A DNA stretch of 64,000 nucleotides from Leishmania martiniquensis (taxonomy: Eukaryota > Euglenozoa > Kinetoplastea > Trypanosomatida > Trypanosomatidae), in assembly GCF_017916325.1 (NCBI RefSeq), contig NC_090153.1, forward strand, positions 431,501 through 495,500, in the 5' to 3' direction. The notes under the pieces were generated by a model that was not told where the DNA came from, did not search any database, and saw only the letters and a list, made by a program, of their open reading frames with translations. The translations under genes and the position numbers were made by a program. Of the stretch, positions 8,546 to 19,164 are shown one piece after another (the first letter of the stretch is position 1; each line of letters begins with the position of its first letter).

Positions 8546-11500
8546 CGCCGGAAGCGCAAATGCAGTGATGGTAAATTGATAAAGACAGATGTCTATCGGA
8601 AAATTGTTTTATGAAAGAGGAGAAAGCGTGAGGGGAGGAGAAGAACGTGATGTAGGTGGCTGACGCTCCTGCTCGTCGCATGCGCTTGAGGAGCCCTCCT
8701 CCACATTTGGGGAGCAAATCTCGCCGCGGCTTCGCTGCGCTCGCGGGTCTCATTTCTCCTGTAAGCAGCCTTCTGGCCAGGACCATCCCTCGTCCTCCTC
8801 ACGGCGCGTGGAGCACACACCGCCGGGGACGCTGGTCGACAGAGCACGCCACTATCGTTTTATGGGAGAAAGCACACGCAGACATTAGGCTGCTCGCGGG
8901 ACGGGCTAGGGGTACAGACGGGCTCCGCCCGCGAGTGCGCTTATACTTAGTGGTGGGCCCCTCGCTGCGCAGTCCGTGTAGGCAGTGCCACCCGAACACC
9001 ACTCACGGGGCTGGTGAGGTGTCGGCGCGTCTGCTCCCTAACAGGATGGGGGAAACTAGGGAGCCGCATGGCAACACGTTGACTGGGCGCAGCCATATTT
9101 ACTTATGAATAAGGAAAGCAATCAACCGCTCACAGAATAATCAACGCTCACAGTTTGCAGCAACGGTGTAGCACCGGGCTGCAGTTACGAGTTCAACGAA
9201 AAGACACAAACTATTTAGGAATACGGCGCAGCCAACCGTTACGGGACAGACAGCAGCTTCGACGGGCACCCTCACTGCCGCTACCGGGGGCCTGTCAGCA
9301 ACCTCCTGGGCGGGCGGGTGGGCGTTTTTTCCCCCGAAACTATTGTGTGAAAGGCGATGGTGGCGTGGAGGGCGAGAGGGCTTCGCTGCTTCACCAGGTA
9401 TCAACCGTTTGCGCACAGAGCACTCATGCGTGTGCAGGAGAGACGGTGGGAAACGCAGAGGGAGAGAGTCATCATCCCGCGCAAAAGGTGGCGTCCACGC
9501 GTGTCCGGTGCAGTGCAGCCTGGTTGGCGAGCCGGGCCTCCGGTTCACCTCCGCCCCATCTGGCGGGGCAAAAAACGCATCGAGCTCTGCTGTCCGATTG
9601 GCAAGCGCACCCTACACTACCCGACGCGCCCTAACATCGCACAGGTGGGCCTTTGAAGTATGCATAATGAGCTGTGGAAGGGTCATAGGTAGAAGCTGGG
9701 CAAATTACTCAGTAAGTCTAATAATTGAGGGGTGTTCTGGCGCATGGAAAGTTTTTTTTAGAGGGATGAGCACAGGGTATGCAGAGGGGCATTAGCGGGG
9801 CGCTCTGGTTTCGAGGGGTTTTGGCGATACAACGGCCGAAAAAGGAAGATTGTGCGCACTGTCTTCTTGATTTTCATCTTGAGCCAGGGGGGCATGCTGT
9901 AAGCGGTTGGCTTCACAAGGAGATAAAACGGGTCGGGTTTCACGGATTGCTTTGAAAATATACTTAATGCCCAAACTCCGCGCAGAGAAAAACGCGATGC
10001 AGGAGCGGGGCTTGTGGGTTCTCCGTGGTATCTGGCGACGCGGGGGCGGCATCTCGGAGGAGAGAAGGGATGCTTTGGGGAGGCTTTTTTCTCTAGATCA
10101 CTTGTGGAAATGCAAACCGTGGGGGTGTGTTTTGTTTCTTATCTTGGGCTATGCTCCGTTGAAGTCGTGTATGCGGCTGGTTCTTTATTGAGGTTTCGCA
10201 TTGGTGGTAGGGCCCTTATTGGGGCGCAGTTGGCTCAGGGGCTTTATGGATGAAGGTGTGCTTTATGTGCGGGCTGCCGGCGTCTGCGTGAAAGGCGGGG
10301 CGGGTGCAGCGGTGGGTGCCTGCTTTCAACTTTTCGGGGCGCCGGCTTCTTACTGGAATACCCACCGCTGCGGGCGATGAAACTCAGAAGTAGAACTTTT
10401 CAAGCCTGTTTGTGGAGATGGTGGTTCGCTGCGAAATGGTTTTTTTTCGCGTTTTTCTCGGGCTTGCGACTGCGCAAAGGCTCGGCCGTGCCGAGGTGTT
10501 GGCGCGTGCTGTGGGGCTGCGGGGTCTCGGCCTCATCGCGCGCGCTGGGGCTGGGGTTTGGCGGACCACGCGGCGCGCGTTTGGCGGCGGGAAAGGGGCC
10601 CGGGGCCCAATGGCGGACCAAGCGAAAGGGGTCTGGCGTTCAAGGGTTTTCTCATACAGCACTCTCGTGTCTTGCGATAAAGTGCCGTTGTGTGCGGGGC
10701 TGGCTGGCTGTGAACGGTGGCCTGCGCGCAAATCCGGTATGTTTGCCTATCTTATCGGCAAGGGAGGGAAAATTCGAAAGGCTTGTTTGGTCTAGTGAAA
10801 GGGGGCGTTTGTAAGGGGGGGGAAGGAAACCGCCGGGCACCGGCCAAATCGGCAGAAATCGTGTAGGATCGTTGAGGGGCCCCTTGATGCTGAAACATCG
10901 GTGGGGTGGGCTAGCTTTTCGCGGGTGAACTTCTGGTTTCTTATTACGGCGATGGGCAGGGAAAAGGTGAAATTTAGGATGGGTCGAAGAGGAAAAAGCG
11001 ATTTCCTGCTCTTAGGACGAAACAACACAGTGATACAGTCTCGGAAAGCATTATCGGGGGAGTCTATGGGGTGCTCCTCAGCACTCGGGCAATTTTCTAT
11101 CATCCCTATGGAGGCAATGTACTTGCTTACTGCCGCTGTTCGATCCAGCTAGACTTTATTCATTACCTGGCCACCGAAATGAGTAGTAACAAAACGCAGT
11201 GGCTTACCAGCGTTGCAGGCAAATTGCCCCCGCAGCTACCAAAAGCGATGTGGCATAGAGGAGTTTAGGGACTTCTGGATCTTCTCAAAGAGTGGCGTAC
11301 TGCACCCTGCTGTTATTTTGAAGTTTCTTCTGAGAGAAGAGCAGCCAATGTGACGGAAATAACCACAAAGTGGCCCCTGCGTGTCATGGAGGGTTCTAGC
11401 AGCGCAAGCTGCTTTCCTCTTCGTTCCCTGTTAGGATAGAGTGCTGTTCTGGGACTGTGAAGGGCGTTTTTTTTGAAAGCAGCCTTCTGCTCGTCGTTGG

Positions 11501-11737
11501 TTCAGTGCTCGAGTAGGCAATGTGTGCAACGTTCTGGGTTGCAAGAGTGAAACCTGAAGCGTTTTCCATGTATCTCGCGTTCTCTTGAAAGCCGCTCGTT
11601 TTCTAGCTCTCTCCTACCTTTTATTCATGCACTTTATCAATTTAGTTCCTTTTCAAGTCTCTTGAGACTGCTATAGAGGTGACAAGAATGCAGAGACAAG
11701 CATTACAAGAGTACAGCCAATAAAAAAGTAAGGGCTC
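8546..11737. other. 3.2-kb gene-free, AT-richer region
   Basis: No frame of convincing coding character on either strand; the longest ATG-bounded frames (about 145 aa near 10377-10814) overlap in several phases and resemble nothing I know. Base composition changes markedly from the flanking R1 to many A/T runs, and this continues into the calpain-like gene. The last 80 bases carry AG sites before the ATG at 11738. A decayed gene or element here cannot be excluded. Confidence 0.55.
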
Positions 11738-14023
11738 ATGACGGTAACGCGAGAGCAGGCATATCTTTCTGTCTGCAAAGAGTTAAATGAACCCCCTCTT
11801 CAGCAGCTTCTGGAGGAGTTGGGGCGCAGCAGTGCAAGCCTGGATGTCAGCAGAATATACGTGCCAAGGAGGCACTTTCGCTGCTTGCTGCAATATGTCG
11901 AGGAGCGCCCCGACATCGAAGAGCTGATCTTAGACGGCGCAAAAGTTACTACTGAGGAGGCAAACCTGCTGAAAGAGTCCCTTCTGCGCTCTTGTGTGTC
12001 GAAGGTGAGTCTGCAACGGATAAAGCTAGATTCCGCAAGCGCGTATATCATTCGTCAACTATGCATCGAAAACTCGAACCTAGTGTCTGTTGTGCTGAAC
12101 GACACATACATTCCTTCTTCTCTAGCCGACGAAATTATGGTAATTGCTGACTTGAATCGTTTGAACGCGGAATCGCTGCGCTCGATGAGCACAGCAGGGG
12201 CACGCCAGGATGTCTCCAATACGGTGAGGTGGAGACTTTGTAAGGGAGGACAGAATCGCATCTTGTGCACGACTCTGAGGCCGTCGCCTAGTGTGGTGAG
12301 ACGAGTGGTCGACAGTTTCATTGCATCATACGAAACCGTTTTTAGCGACTTTGATTTTCAACCCGATATGTTTGACCATCCTTTAGCAGAGGCAGAAGCC
12401 GTTCGATGGAATACTTTTCACGCATTGCACTCATCTCAGAACGCGGAGCTGGAAAAATCGAAAGAGCCTTTTTTGCCATCGTCACACTACAACAACCAAA
12501 ATTTATGTGCTGCTCTGAATGTTCTGCGCCTCTATGATGCCCTTAGCAAATTTTTGCTACAAAAGCGGTGCTGTCAATCTGGATTGTACGTGTTTCGTTT
12601 TTTTGTTGGCGGATCACCCCTTGAAGTGTGCGTTGATGATTTATTGCCATGCATTCACGTGAATGAGAGGTGCATCATTGTCGGATTGGAGTCGTGCAGC
12701 AGCCCGTTTTATGCTGCAGCTCTCGAGAAGGCCGTCGCAAAGGTAATCGGTGGTTACCGCCACATCCAAGAATTATCGCTGCGTGATTGTATCGAACTCC
12801 TGACGGGATGCACGTGTTTTGGAGCCAATTTGCTGAGTCGGTCATTCTCTTATGCCACGTTCGACGCGCTGCGAGCATTGAGTGAGGATGGTCACAGGAT
12901 GTTCGCATGCGCGACCCCGGATACCTTGATTGAGGAGCGGTCGCTTGAAGAGAGCGGCGTGTATTGCAGAATGCCATACGCGATATTGAAAATGGATGTT
13001 TGCCGAAAAAATGGAGCTCACTATGCTTTTTTGATCCAGGTTGGCGTCCCGTCGACTGGAAAGCCCCTCAAGTATGAGTTCGAGTATGAGATGTATAAAA
13101 CAGAGGAAGTGAACGGGAACCGTGTTTTGTGGCTGACGTTCGAAGACTTTGGCGCTATATTCGAGCGAGCATTCCTTCTACTGTGGCCCTTCGACGACGC
13201 CGTATCAGATTATAAAACAACTCTGGAGCTGCGAGTGGCGACAGATTCTTCATTTTCGGCCTCTCGATTCGCCGAGAATCCCAGCTTTTTGATTGAAAAC
13301 GAGGGGAACAACTCAACCCCAGTTATGGTGTCGTTATTCGCATCTTCCGTGTCGGATGCGCAAATTGGAACCAAATGTCTTTTTTACAAGGCCACCGGTG
13401 CTAAGGACGAAGGTTCCCCGCGCCGCTACAATATATGCGAAGAGAATGGAGCTTTTGAGTCTGAAATGTTTGAAGGAGGCGAGGGCTTTATTTTTTTTAA
13501 ACTACTCCCCAGAGAGCGCCTACAAATGACTCTTTCTTCTCGTGTATCAAGCAGCTTCAGGGTTCGAGTGTCTGCAGTGGAAAATGTCAACGTGATTCAG
13601 CTCCCAGACACGATGACTTCGTTGACCTTTTCAGCACAGTGGAACACGTTCTTTAAGGGGAAGCGTTTTTCAGACGATGTATTTCGACTTTGCAAGAATG
13701 GTGCTGGGCAAGCTGTCACTATTGTGCTTGCTCTCTCTCAAACCAGTTGCAGCAGTCCTCCTTTCCCCCTTGGAGTGCTTGGCTGGAAGGGTACTTCCTT
13801 CGACGTTGTCGATGCAACCAACCCGCATTTTTCTACTTTACAGGAGAGGAGCCTTGTCTGCGTACACACCTTGGTGCTTACTCTCGCTGTTGGTGAAAGC
13901 ATCTTCCTCCTTCCTTACTGCTGCGGAGCTCGATGTCACGCTGATTATGATTTCACGGTCTTCTCCAAGGAGCGCTTTACCCTGATCAGAGCGAAAACGG
14001 CTTCTGTGCTACGATGTACATAG
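11738..14023 (+). CDS. Calpain-like protein lacking catalytic residues
   Basis: 761 aa, starting at an ATG about 12 bases after a run of A. The N-terminal 150 residues have leucine-rich spacing (IEELILDGAKVT, SKVSLQRIKLDS, LVSVVLNDTYI). A CysPc-like region follows: QNLCAALNVL at 254-263, GLYVFRFFVGG, DDLLPCI, ALEKAVAKVIGGYRHI, the SLRDCIELLTG stretch and LWLTFEDF, all normal calpain landmarks. The active site is lost: the family GDCW Cys aligns with Gln254, the GHAY His with Met in CRMPYAI, and no Asn-Pro-Trp is seen. The C-terminal half has beta-rich domain-III-like segments. Trypanosomatids have many such inactive calpain-like proteins, often linked to the cytoskeleton or membrane. Codons are richer in A/T at third positions than in neighbouring genes. 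Confidence 0.85.
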   Translation: MTVTREQAYLSVCKELNEPPLQQLLEELGRSSASLDVSRIYVPRRHFRCLLQYVEERPDIEELILDGAKVTTEEANLLKESLLRSCVSKVSLQRIKLDSASAYIIRQLCIENSNLVSVVLNDTYIPSSLADEIMVIADLNRLNAESLRSMSTAGARQDVSNTVRWRLCKGGQNRILCTTLRPSPSVVRRVVDSFIASYETVFSDFDFQPDMFDHPLAEAEAVRWNTFHALHSSQNAELEKSKEPFLPSSHYNNQNLCAALNVLRLYDALSKFLLQKRCCQSGLYVFRFFVGGSPLEVCVDDLLPCIHVNERCIIVGLESCSSPFYAAALEKAVAKVIGGYRHIQELSLRDCIELLTGCTCFGANLLSRSFSYATFDALRALSEDGHRMFACATPDTLIEERSLEESGVYCRMPYAILKMDVCRKNGAHYAFLIQVGVPSTGKPLKYEFEYEMYKTEEVNGNRVLWLTFEDFGAIFERAFLLLWPFDDAVSDYKTTLELRVATDSSFSASRFAENPSFLIENEGNNSTPVMVSLFASSVSDAQIGTKCLFYKATGAKDEGSPRRYNICEENGAFESEMFEGGEGFIFFKLLPRERLQMTLSSRVSSSFRVRVSAVENVNVIQLPDTMTSLTFSAQWNTFFKGKRFSDDVFRLCKNGAGQAVTIVLALSQTSCSSPPFPLGVLGWKGTSFDVVDATNPHFSTLQERSLVCVHTLVLTLAVGESIFLLPYCCGARCHADYDFTVFSKERFTLIRAKTASVLRCT

Positions 14024-14422
14024 ACCTCAGGCATGCTTTATTGGCAGCATCTAACAAAAAGAAACGACTCAGTAATATTCTTCGTAACGGAAGCTCTCGC
14101 ATTGGAACTTTGCTGACCCATGAGTAATGCTTTTTTTTTCAGTGCGCTCATGCTAGACGAGGAACACCCGACGTCGTCCACAAAATGCTTCGCATTGCAA
14201 ATAGTGCATCATCGATGGGGCCACGGCAGCTATCATGGAATGGGCTCTCTACTACTACTTTTGCTACCACTCTCTTGCTTATTCTCCCCTGCTGCCAAGC
14301 CCTTTTCGCTTTTCGTATGCAGCCCTTCATTATTCCCCCCTGAAGGTTTCGGGCCCTCGTGGTGAGAAACTGTGATACGAAACGTGATTTAGTTTTCATC
14401 TCTTTCTCGCTTTCAGAGGCTA
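14024..14422. other. Intergenic with SL trans-splice acceptor for VPS16
   Basis: Spacer between calpain-like and VPS16 genes. A pyrimidine-rich run ending TTTCAG at 14411-14416 precedes the VPS16 ATG by six bases, a likely splice acceptor giving a very short 5' UTR; an upstream acceptor is also possible. Confidence 0.6.
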
Positions 14423-17194
14423 ATGCCCCGAAAGCGACACTTCGACCGAACCAGCCGAGTAGGTTCATGGATTTCGCTAGGAAGAGATGCTCTTCTTCGT
14501 TTTTCAGAGCTGGGGGACTACTCTAATGCGCTTCCGTTCAAGTTCGATAATTCTTTGGTGGCACACAGTGGATGCGGTGGGCTTGTTGCTCTTTTTTCTC
14601 CCAAGGCCTGTGATTTTTCGGCAAATGTGAACTCTATCTTCCTCTTCCATCTCGCCGGAAACCCTTTGCAGAAGCGCACCTGTATTCCATTAAAGGCGAT
14701 TGAAAGTGTTGTCTACATGACATGGAACAAGGCGGCTGATCACCTGATAGTTGTTTTGAACACAGGTTTCGCCCATTTTTACAACTATTGCGGCACAACA
14801 GCAGCGCCACCGTTGCCGATGGAAATACCAATCGTCTGTACGATGTGCAGCAACGGGTTTGTTGCCCTGCTCGACACAGCAACAGAAACGAGCCTTGTAC
14901 TCGTGCAATTTGGAGAATGCAAAGAGTACACGATGCGCAAGCTTTCTCTGCCGCAGAGCATACGCCAGTTCTTGACCACTATCGCGCTCGTCGCCGTCGA
15001 CGAAAGCGCTGACAGCAAGCAGACAGAGGTCTTTCTTTCCTATTCACCCTGCTTGTCGAACTCATTCATTTGCCGATGCGTTTTCGGAGCGTCGAATTCG
15101 TCGTTCTTGGAGCTCGCTGTGCCCATTGAGGGAGGGCGCGTTCTGGAGATGTGCCGCTCGCCCACCGGCCACACTGTCGCATTCATGATGCTCGATGGGT
15201 CGGTATACTCGACAAATAGCAGGTTTTCTGAGGTTTTGCTGCTTAGGCGCACCGATGTGACTCCGGCAAGTTTTGTGCAAATGACGTGGTGTGGAGGTCA
15301 GTGCGTTGCATATTTACGACGACTGCAGTACGGGGGCTCTCCAGGCGAAGATGGGGAGTGCTCGTGCTCGTTGTTCTTGATGAACGTCGACGAGCCCGAG
15401 AGCACTGACTGCATCTCTGACTTACCGGCTGACGCCTGTCTTCTTCCTGAGAAGGACGGAGCTTGGGTAATTTCAAGAGACATGCTGTATTTCTTGCAGA
15501 TAGCGCCGCTTGCTGTTCAGCGCGTCTTTTCTGTAGGCTCGCGTGCTGCTGGGGCGATGCTTGTCGCAACGTATGACGAGTTCATGACCGGCGATGCGTC
15601 TGCGGTGCGAATGCTACGCAATCTTGAGCACACTTCAGGCGCGCTGGTGGAAGCGGTTGCTGAGTGCGTTGCCGCGGCGGGCTTTGAGTTTGACGCGGCG
15701 CAGCAGAAGCGACTGCTGCGGATCGCCGCATTCGGCCGCACGTTTTGTTCTCTGTGTGATTCGAGTGCATTTGTAGCCATGTCGAAGCGACTGCGTGTGC
15801 GCAATCATCTTCGTCTCGAGCCGCTGGGAATGATTGTGACTGACCAGCAGCTCGCTGATCTCGGGGATACGCGCCTTCTACAGCGCCTCACTTTATGCGG
15901 TGAGCACCAGGTAGCTTTTTCTGTGGCAGAGGCGATTGGGCTAGATGCCAAGCCAGTCATTCTGGACTGGGCGATGTGCAGGCTGGCGGGTGTCTCAGCT
16001 CACAAAGATGAGGAGCGGGTGGCCGCGAAGAAAATAGTCAAGAAGCTGAAAGCGTGCAGCTTCACAGCATTCGCAGAGTTGGCGCAGCAGGCTAAGGTTG
16101 CTGGCCATGGCACCGCCGCAGTGGTATTGCTGGATGCGGAAGTGAACCCCTCACAGCAAGTACCGATGCTGCTCAGCATTGGCGAGCCTGACATGGCCTT
16201 GAAGCGCGCCATTCACGCCTCTGACGCGGACCTGGTGTTCACGGTTATGGTGCACATGATCCGCAGCCGCGGGGCCGCTGCACTTCCCAGTTTAACATCG
16301 TACAAAACGTCCTGTGACCTGCTACTGCAGTACCTGGAGATTTGCGGAGGCAGCCAGCAGCTCATGACCGAGTGCTTCAACAAGTACCCACGAGTTCAGG
16401 CCTACTTTCATCTGCGCAGCTACTTTCGCGAAGAAACAAGACTGAGACACGCGCTGTCGCAGTCCATGGAAGGCGGAAACTGGGAAATGCTGCAAGAATG
16501 CAAAGGCGTGGAAATCCAAGCTGCGATCGTCTCTACGAAGAAGGCGGTAGAGCAGAGTCCACGCCTGCAGCCGGCCACCATGCCCTTTTCTCCGATCGCC
16601 GGTAGCGGGATTCCGTTCCCGTCTGTCATGATCGAGGAGCGCTTTCTGCAGCTGCAGAGCAGCCTCCTCGACGAGCAGACCCAGCTCATGAGCGAATACA
16701 AGGACTCCCGCTTCCTGCAGGCCAGCACTGCCGACACAATCCGCTACGCCCTCGAGCATGGACGCGTTTCTGTGGCGCAGCGGTTGAAGAATGCGTTTTG
16801 TGTGCCAGAGAAGATGTTCCAGTGGTGTATGCTTAGTGCGTACTTGTGCACAGGCCAGTGGGACCTTATTGACGACATGGGCGGCATCTCTTCCAACAAG
16901 AAGACGCTGCTAGACGGTGAGGCTTTTGTCACCGCTTTGCTCTCCTACAAGCGCCCACAGCAGGCAAAGCAGTACATTGCACGCATTCCAAAGATCGAGA
17001 CGCGGATGGAGTACTACGTGCTGTGCAGCGACTGGTTCAGTGCCGGTGCCGACTGCAGGCGGAACAATGACCCCGATTTGCTAACGCAGTTGAAGGAGCG
17101 GGCGAAAGGCAACGCAGATGCATTGCGCCAGATCGAAGAGGGCTGGAGCACACCCCCGCAAGCTGCGGGCATCAGCTTTCCCAAGTTCTTTTAG
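14423..17194 (+). CDS. VPS16: Vacuolar protein sorting-associated protein 16 (VPS16)
   Basis: 923 aa. VPS16 is a core subunit of the HOPS/CORVET tethering complexes acting in endosome-to-lysosome or vacuole fusion. The N-terminal half (to about residue 400) has irregular beta-propeller character (SRVGSWISLGRDALLRF, YMTWNKAADHLIVV, SNGFVALLD). The C-terminal half is helical solenoid (GEHQVAFSVAEAIG, DWAMCRLAG, PMLLSIGEPDMALKRAIH, DKRR-type loops replaced by YKDSRF, CTGQWDLIDDM, KRPQQAKQYIARIP, RMEYYVLCSDW). Length and order match the family. The start is the first ATG after the acceptor at 14416. Composition becomes more GC-rich toward the 3' half. CORVET works with Rab5, which is encoded 17 kb downstream. 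Confidence 0.88.
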   Translation: MPRKRHFDRTSRVGSWISLGRDALLRFSELGDYSNALPFKFDNSLVAHSGCGGLVALFSPKACDFSANVNSIFLFHLAGNPLQKRTCIPLKAIESVVYMTWNKAADHLIVVLNTGFAHFYNYCGTTAAPPLPMEIPIVCTMCSNGFVALLDTATETSLVLVQFGECKEYTMRKLSLPQSIRQFLTTIALVAVDESADSKQTEVFLSYSPCLSNSFICRCVFGASNSSFLELAVPIEGGRVLEMCRSPTGHTVAFMMLDGSVYSTNSRFSEVLLLRRTDVTPASFVQMTWCGGQCVAYLRRLQYGGSPGEDGECSCSLFLMNVDEPESTDCISDLPADACLLPEKDGAWVISRDMLYFLQIAPLAVQRVFSVGSRAAGAMLVATYDEFMTGDASAVRMLRNLEHTSGALVEAVAECVAAAGFEFDAAQQKRLLRIAAFGRTFCSLCDSSAFVAMSKRLRVRNHLRLEPLGMIVTDQQLADLGDTRLLQRLTLCGEHQVAFSVAEAIGLDAKPVILDWAMCRLAGVSAHKDEERVAAKKIVKKLKACSFTAFAELAQQAKVAGHGTAAVVLLDAEVNPSQQVPMLLSIGEPDMALKRAIHASDADLVFTVMVHMIRSRGAAALPSLTSYKTSCDLLLQYLEICGGSQQLMTECFNKYPRVQAYFHLRSYFREETRLRHALSQSMEGGNWEMLQECKGVEIQAAIVSTKKAVEQSPRLQPATMPFSPIAGSGIPFPSVMIEERFLQLQSSLLDEQTQLMSEYKDSRFLQASTADTIRYALEHGRVSVAQRLKNAFCVPEKMFQWCMLSAYLCTGQWDLIDDMGGISSNKKTLLDGEAFVTALLSYKRPQQAKQYIARIPKIETRMEYYVLCSDWFSAGADCRRNNDPDLLTQLKERAKGNADALRQIEEGWSTPPQAAGISFPKFF

Positions 17195-18165
17195 TTCTGC
17201 GTCTTTGAATGGAAGCGAGCAGCAACGACTGAGTACTGATTCTCTCTCCTGGAACCATGACTATCGATTCCTCTTTCTGTCCTTTCTTTTTTTTTTCCCT
17301 TTCCGTTTCCCCCTTCTCGAGGTGACCTCGAACATATTTCGTTGCTGCTGCCAAAGAAGCTCTTAGTGCTTCACTGACAACGTTTTGTATCTCCTCTAGT
17401 GCCTTCACGGGAGTGGCAGTCCCTAGCCTGTGATGCACCACGATGGAGACGGTTATGTCTTCTTCGTCTCCACTCAGTAGAGGCTGCGCTGCACTTCGCG
17501 TCGAGTAAGGCAGAGCGCTGACACGCGCATAGGAGGTGAGTTGCGCACGACATGCGCTGGCGCCATTGGATATCTTCCCTCTCTACCGGTCGAAAGTTTG
17601 TGTGTGTGTGTGTGGGGTGGGTGGGTCGGGGAAGGCATAAAATGGGGGGCGTACGCTTCCCGTGTCTTTTCACTCCCTCCAACGTCTCCGCGAACCGCTT
17701 AACTGTCTTCGACCATTTCATGACCAAGGTGGGTGAAACCAAGGGCTCTCTCGAGAGCTGCATGCGGGACTTCATCTCGGAACCACTGCTCCTCCACCAC
17801 ACACTTCAGCGCCTTCTACTTTGCTCCTTGCCTTTTCCTCTCTCCCTTCGTTGGCCTCTGACACCGGAAAAAGCTGTTTCGACTCTTCATGGATTGGCGA
17901 GGAAGGGTGACAAACTGCTCAGACAGGAACGAGTTAAAAAGGCACAGCTGTACGCTTCTTCCCTATCCTTTCCTCCCCCGCTCGTGCTCTTCCGGCTATA
18001 AAAGCCTCCGCTTCATACACCTCCGAAGAGGGTGCCCAGCTGTTGGGCGCGCGTTCCTTCACAGAGTGAGAGATTCACATTGCCCACCATTGCCCGCCTT
18101 TCTCGTTCCTTGTACATTCCGTTTTTTTTTTTCACTCTTACTCTTATCAGTCATAGTAGAAGACC
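17195..18165. other. Intergenic region with PKA splice acceptor
   Basis: Pyrimidine-rich spacer with a T-run at 17286-17298 and a TG repeat at 17599-17613. No gene supported. It ends with the T/C tract that serves the PKA gene. Confidence 0.6.
18119..18150 (+). promoter_or_regulatory. Polypyrimidine tract and trans-splice acceptor of the PKA gene
   Basis: A run of about 13 T followed by CACTCTTACTCTTATCAG ends in AG at 18149-18150, 15 bases before the ATG at 18166. This is the clearest splice acceptor in the window and fixes the start. The exact position is inferred from the consensus. Confidence 0.75.
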
Positions 18166-19164
18166 ATGATCACCAAGGCTGAAGCCTCCAAATGGAGGCT
18201 GAGCGACTTGGAGCTGCGTGAGACGGTCGGGACCGGCACTTTCGGCCGAGTGCGCTTGGTGAAGCACAAGGGAACAGGCAAGTACGCGGCCCTCAAGATC
18301 CTCAAGAAGCAGGAGGTGCTCCGAATGAAGCAGGTCGACCACGTGATGGCGGAGGCAAGTCTTCTCCAGGAGATCGATCACCCTTTTATTGTAAACATGC
18401 TGCGAGGATATATGGACAAAAACCGGCTGTACATTCTTCTAGAGTACGTGGTAGGTGGCGAGCTGTTCTCGCATCTCCGGAAGGCCGGCAAGTTCCCTAA
18501 TGATGTGTCGAAGTTCTACTGCGCGGAAGTGATCCTAGCATTCGAGTACCTACACAAGAAGACAATCGTTTATCGTGATCTGAAGCCAGAGAACATCCTC
18601 CTCGACCAAGACGGCAACATAAAGATTACTGATTTCGGCTTTGCGAAGCGCGTGACGGAGCGTACGTTTACGCTTTGCGGCACGCCCGAGTACCTAGCCC
18701 CCGAGATCATTCAGAGCAAGGGGCACAACAAAGCGGTCGACTGGTGGGCGCTTGGGATCTTGCTGTACGAAATGCTGGTCGGCTACCCACCATTTTTCGA
18801 CGACAGCCCGATGAAGATCTACGAGAAGATCCTTGTGGGCAAGGTGCTCTTCCCACGGTGGGTAGACTCGAAGGCCCGGGACTTAATCAAGGGCCTTCTA
18901 TCCCTCGATCCAACGAAGCGCCTTGGGAATTTGCCCAGCGGAGCGGAGGACATCAAGAACCACAAGTACTTTGCAGAAGTGGACTGGAACGTAGTGCTGG
19001 CAAAGAAGATCCCTGCGCCTATTCCGGTTCGGCAGCACAAGGAGGGGGACACACATTATTTCGACAAGTACCCCGACAGCCCACCCAATACTCTGCGCGC
19101 TTTGACTCCTGCGCAGCAGGACTGCTTCGCCAACTTCTGCAACGGCCAGTATACGGACGAGTAG
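18166..19164 (+). CDS. PKAC3: Protein kinase A catalytic subunit
   Basis: 332 aa AGC-family Ser/Thr kinase, target of cAMP-type signalling. All catalytic elements are present: glycine loop GTGTFGRV, Lys44 in AALKILKK, YRDLKPEN with Asp138, DFGFAK with Asp156, activation loop RTFTLCGTPEYLAPE with Thr169 in the PDK1-site position, and APE. The AGC C-tail ends with an FxxF hydrophobic motif (F321-A-N-F324), followed by CNGQYTDE. The N-terminus is short, with about 16 residues before the kinase core and no myristoylation Gly. The next gene is a cAMP phosphodiesterase. From memory, Leishmania PKAC3 and PDEA are neighbours on chromosome 18, the basis for the paralogue symbol; the kinase identity itself is certain. 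Confidence 0.95.
   Translation: MITKAEASKWRLSDLELRETVGTGTFGRVRLVKHKGTGKYAALKILKKQEVLRMKQVDHVMAEASLLQEIDHPFIVNMLRGYMDKNRLYILLEYVVGGELFSHLRKAGKFPNDVSKFYCAEVILAFEYLHKKTIVYRDLKPENILLDQDGNIKITDFGFAKRVTERTFTLCGTPEYLAPEIIQSKGHNKAVDWWALGILLYEMLVGYPPFFDDSPMKIYEKILVGKVLFPRWVDSKARDLIKGLLSLDPTKRLGNLPSGAEDIKNHKYFAEVDWNVVLAKKIPAPIPVRQHKEGDTHYFDKYPDSPPNTLRALTPAQQDCFANFCNGQYTDE

Noticed and set aside
11100..11200. GTTCGATCC near 11138, tRNA B-box-like
   Set aside because: No matching A box, acceptor stem or cloverleaf around it.
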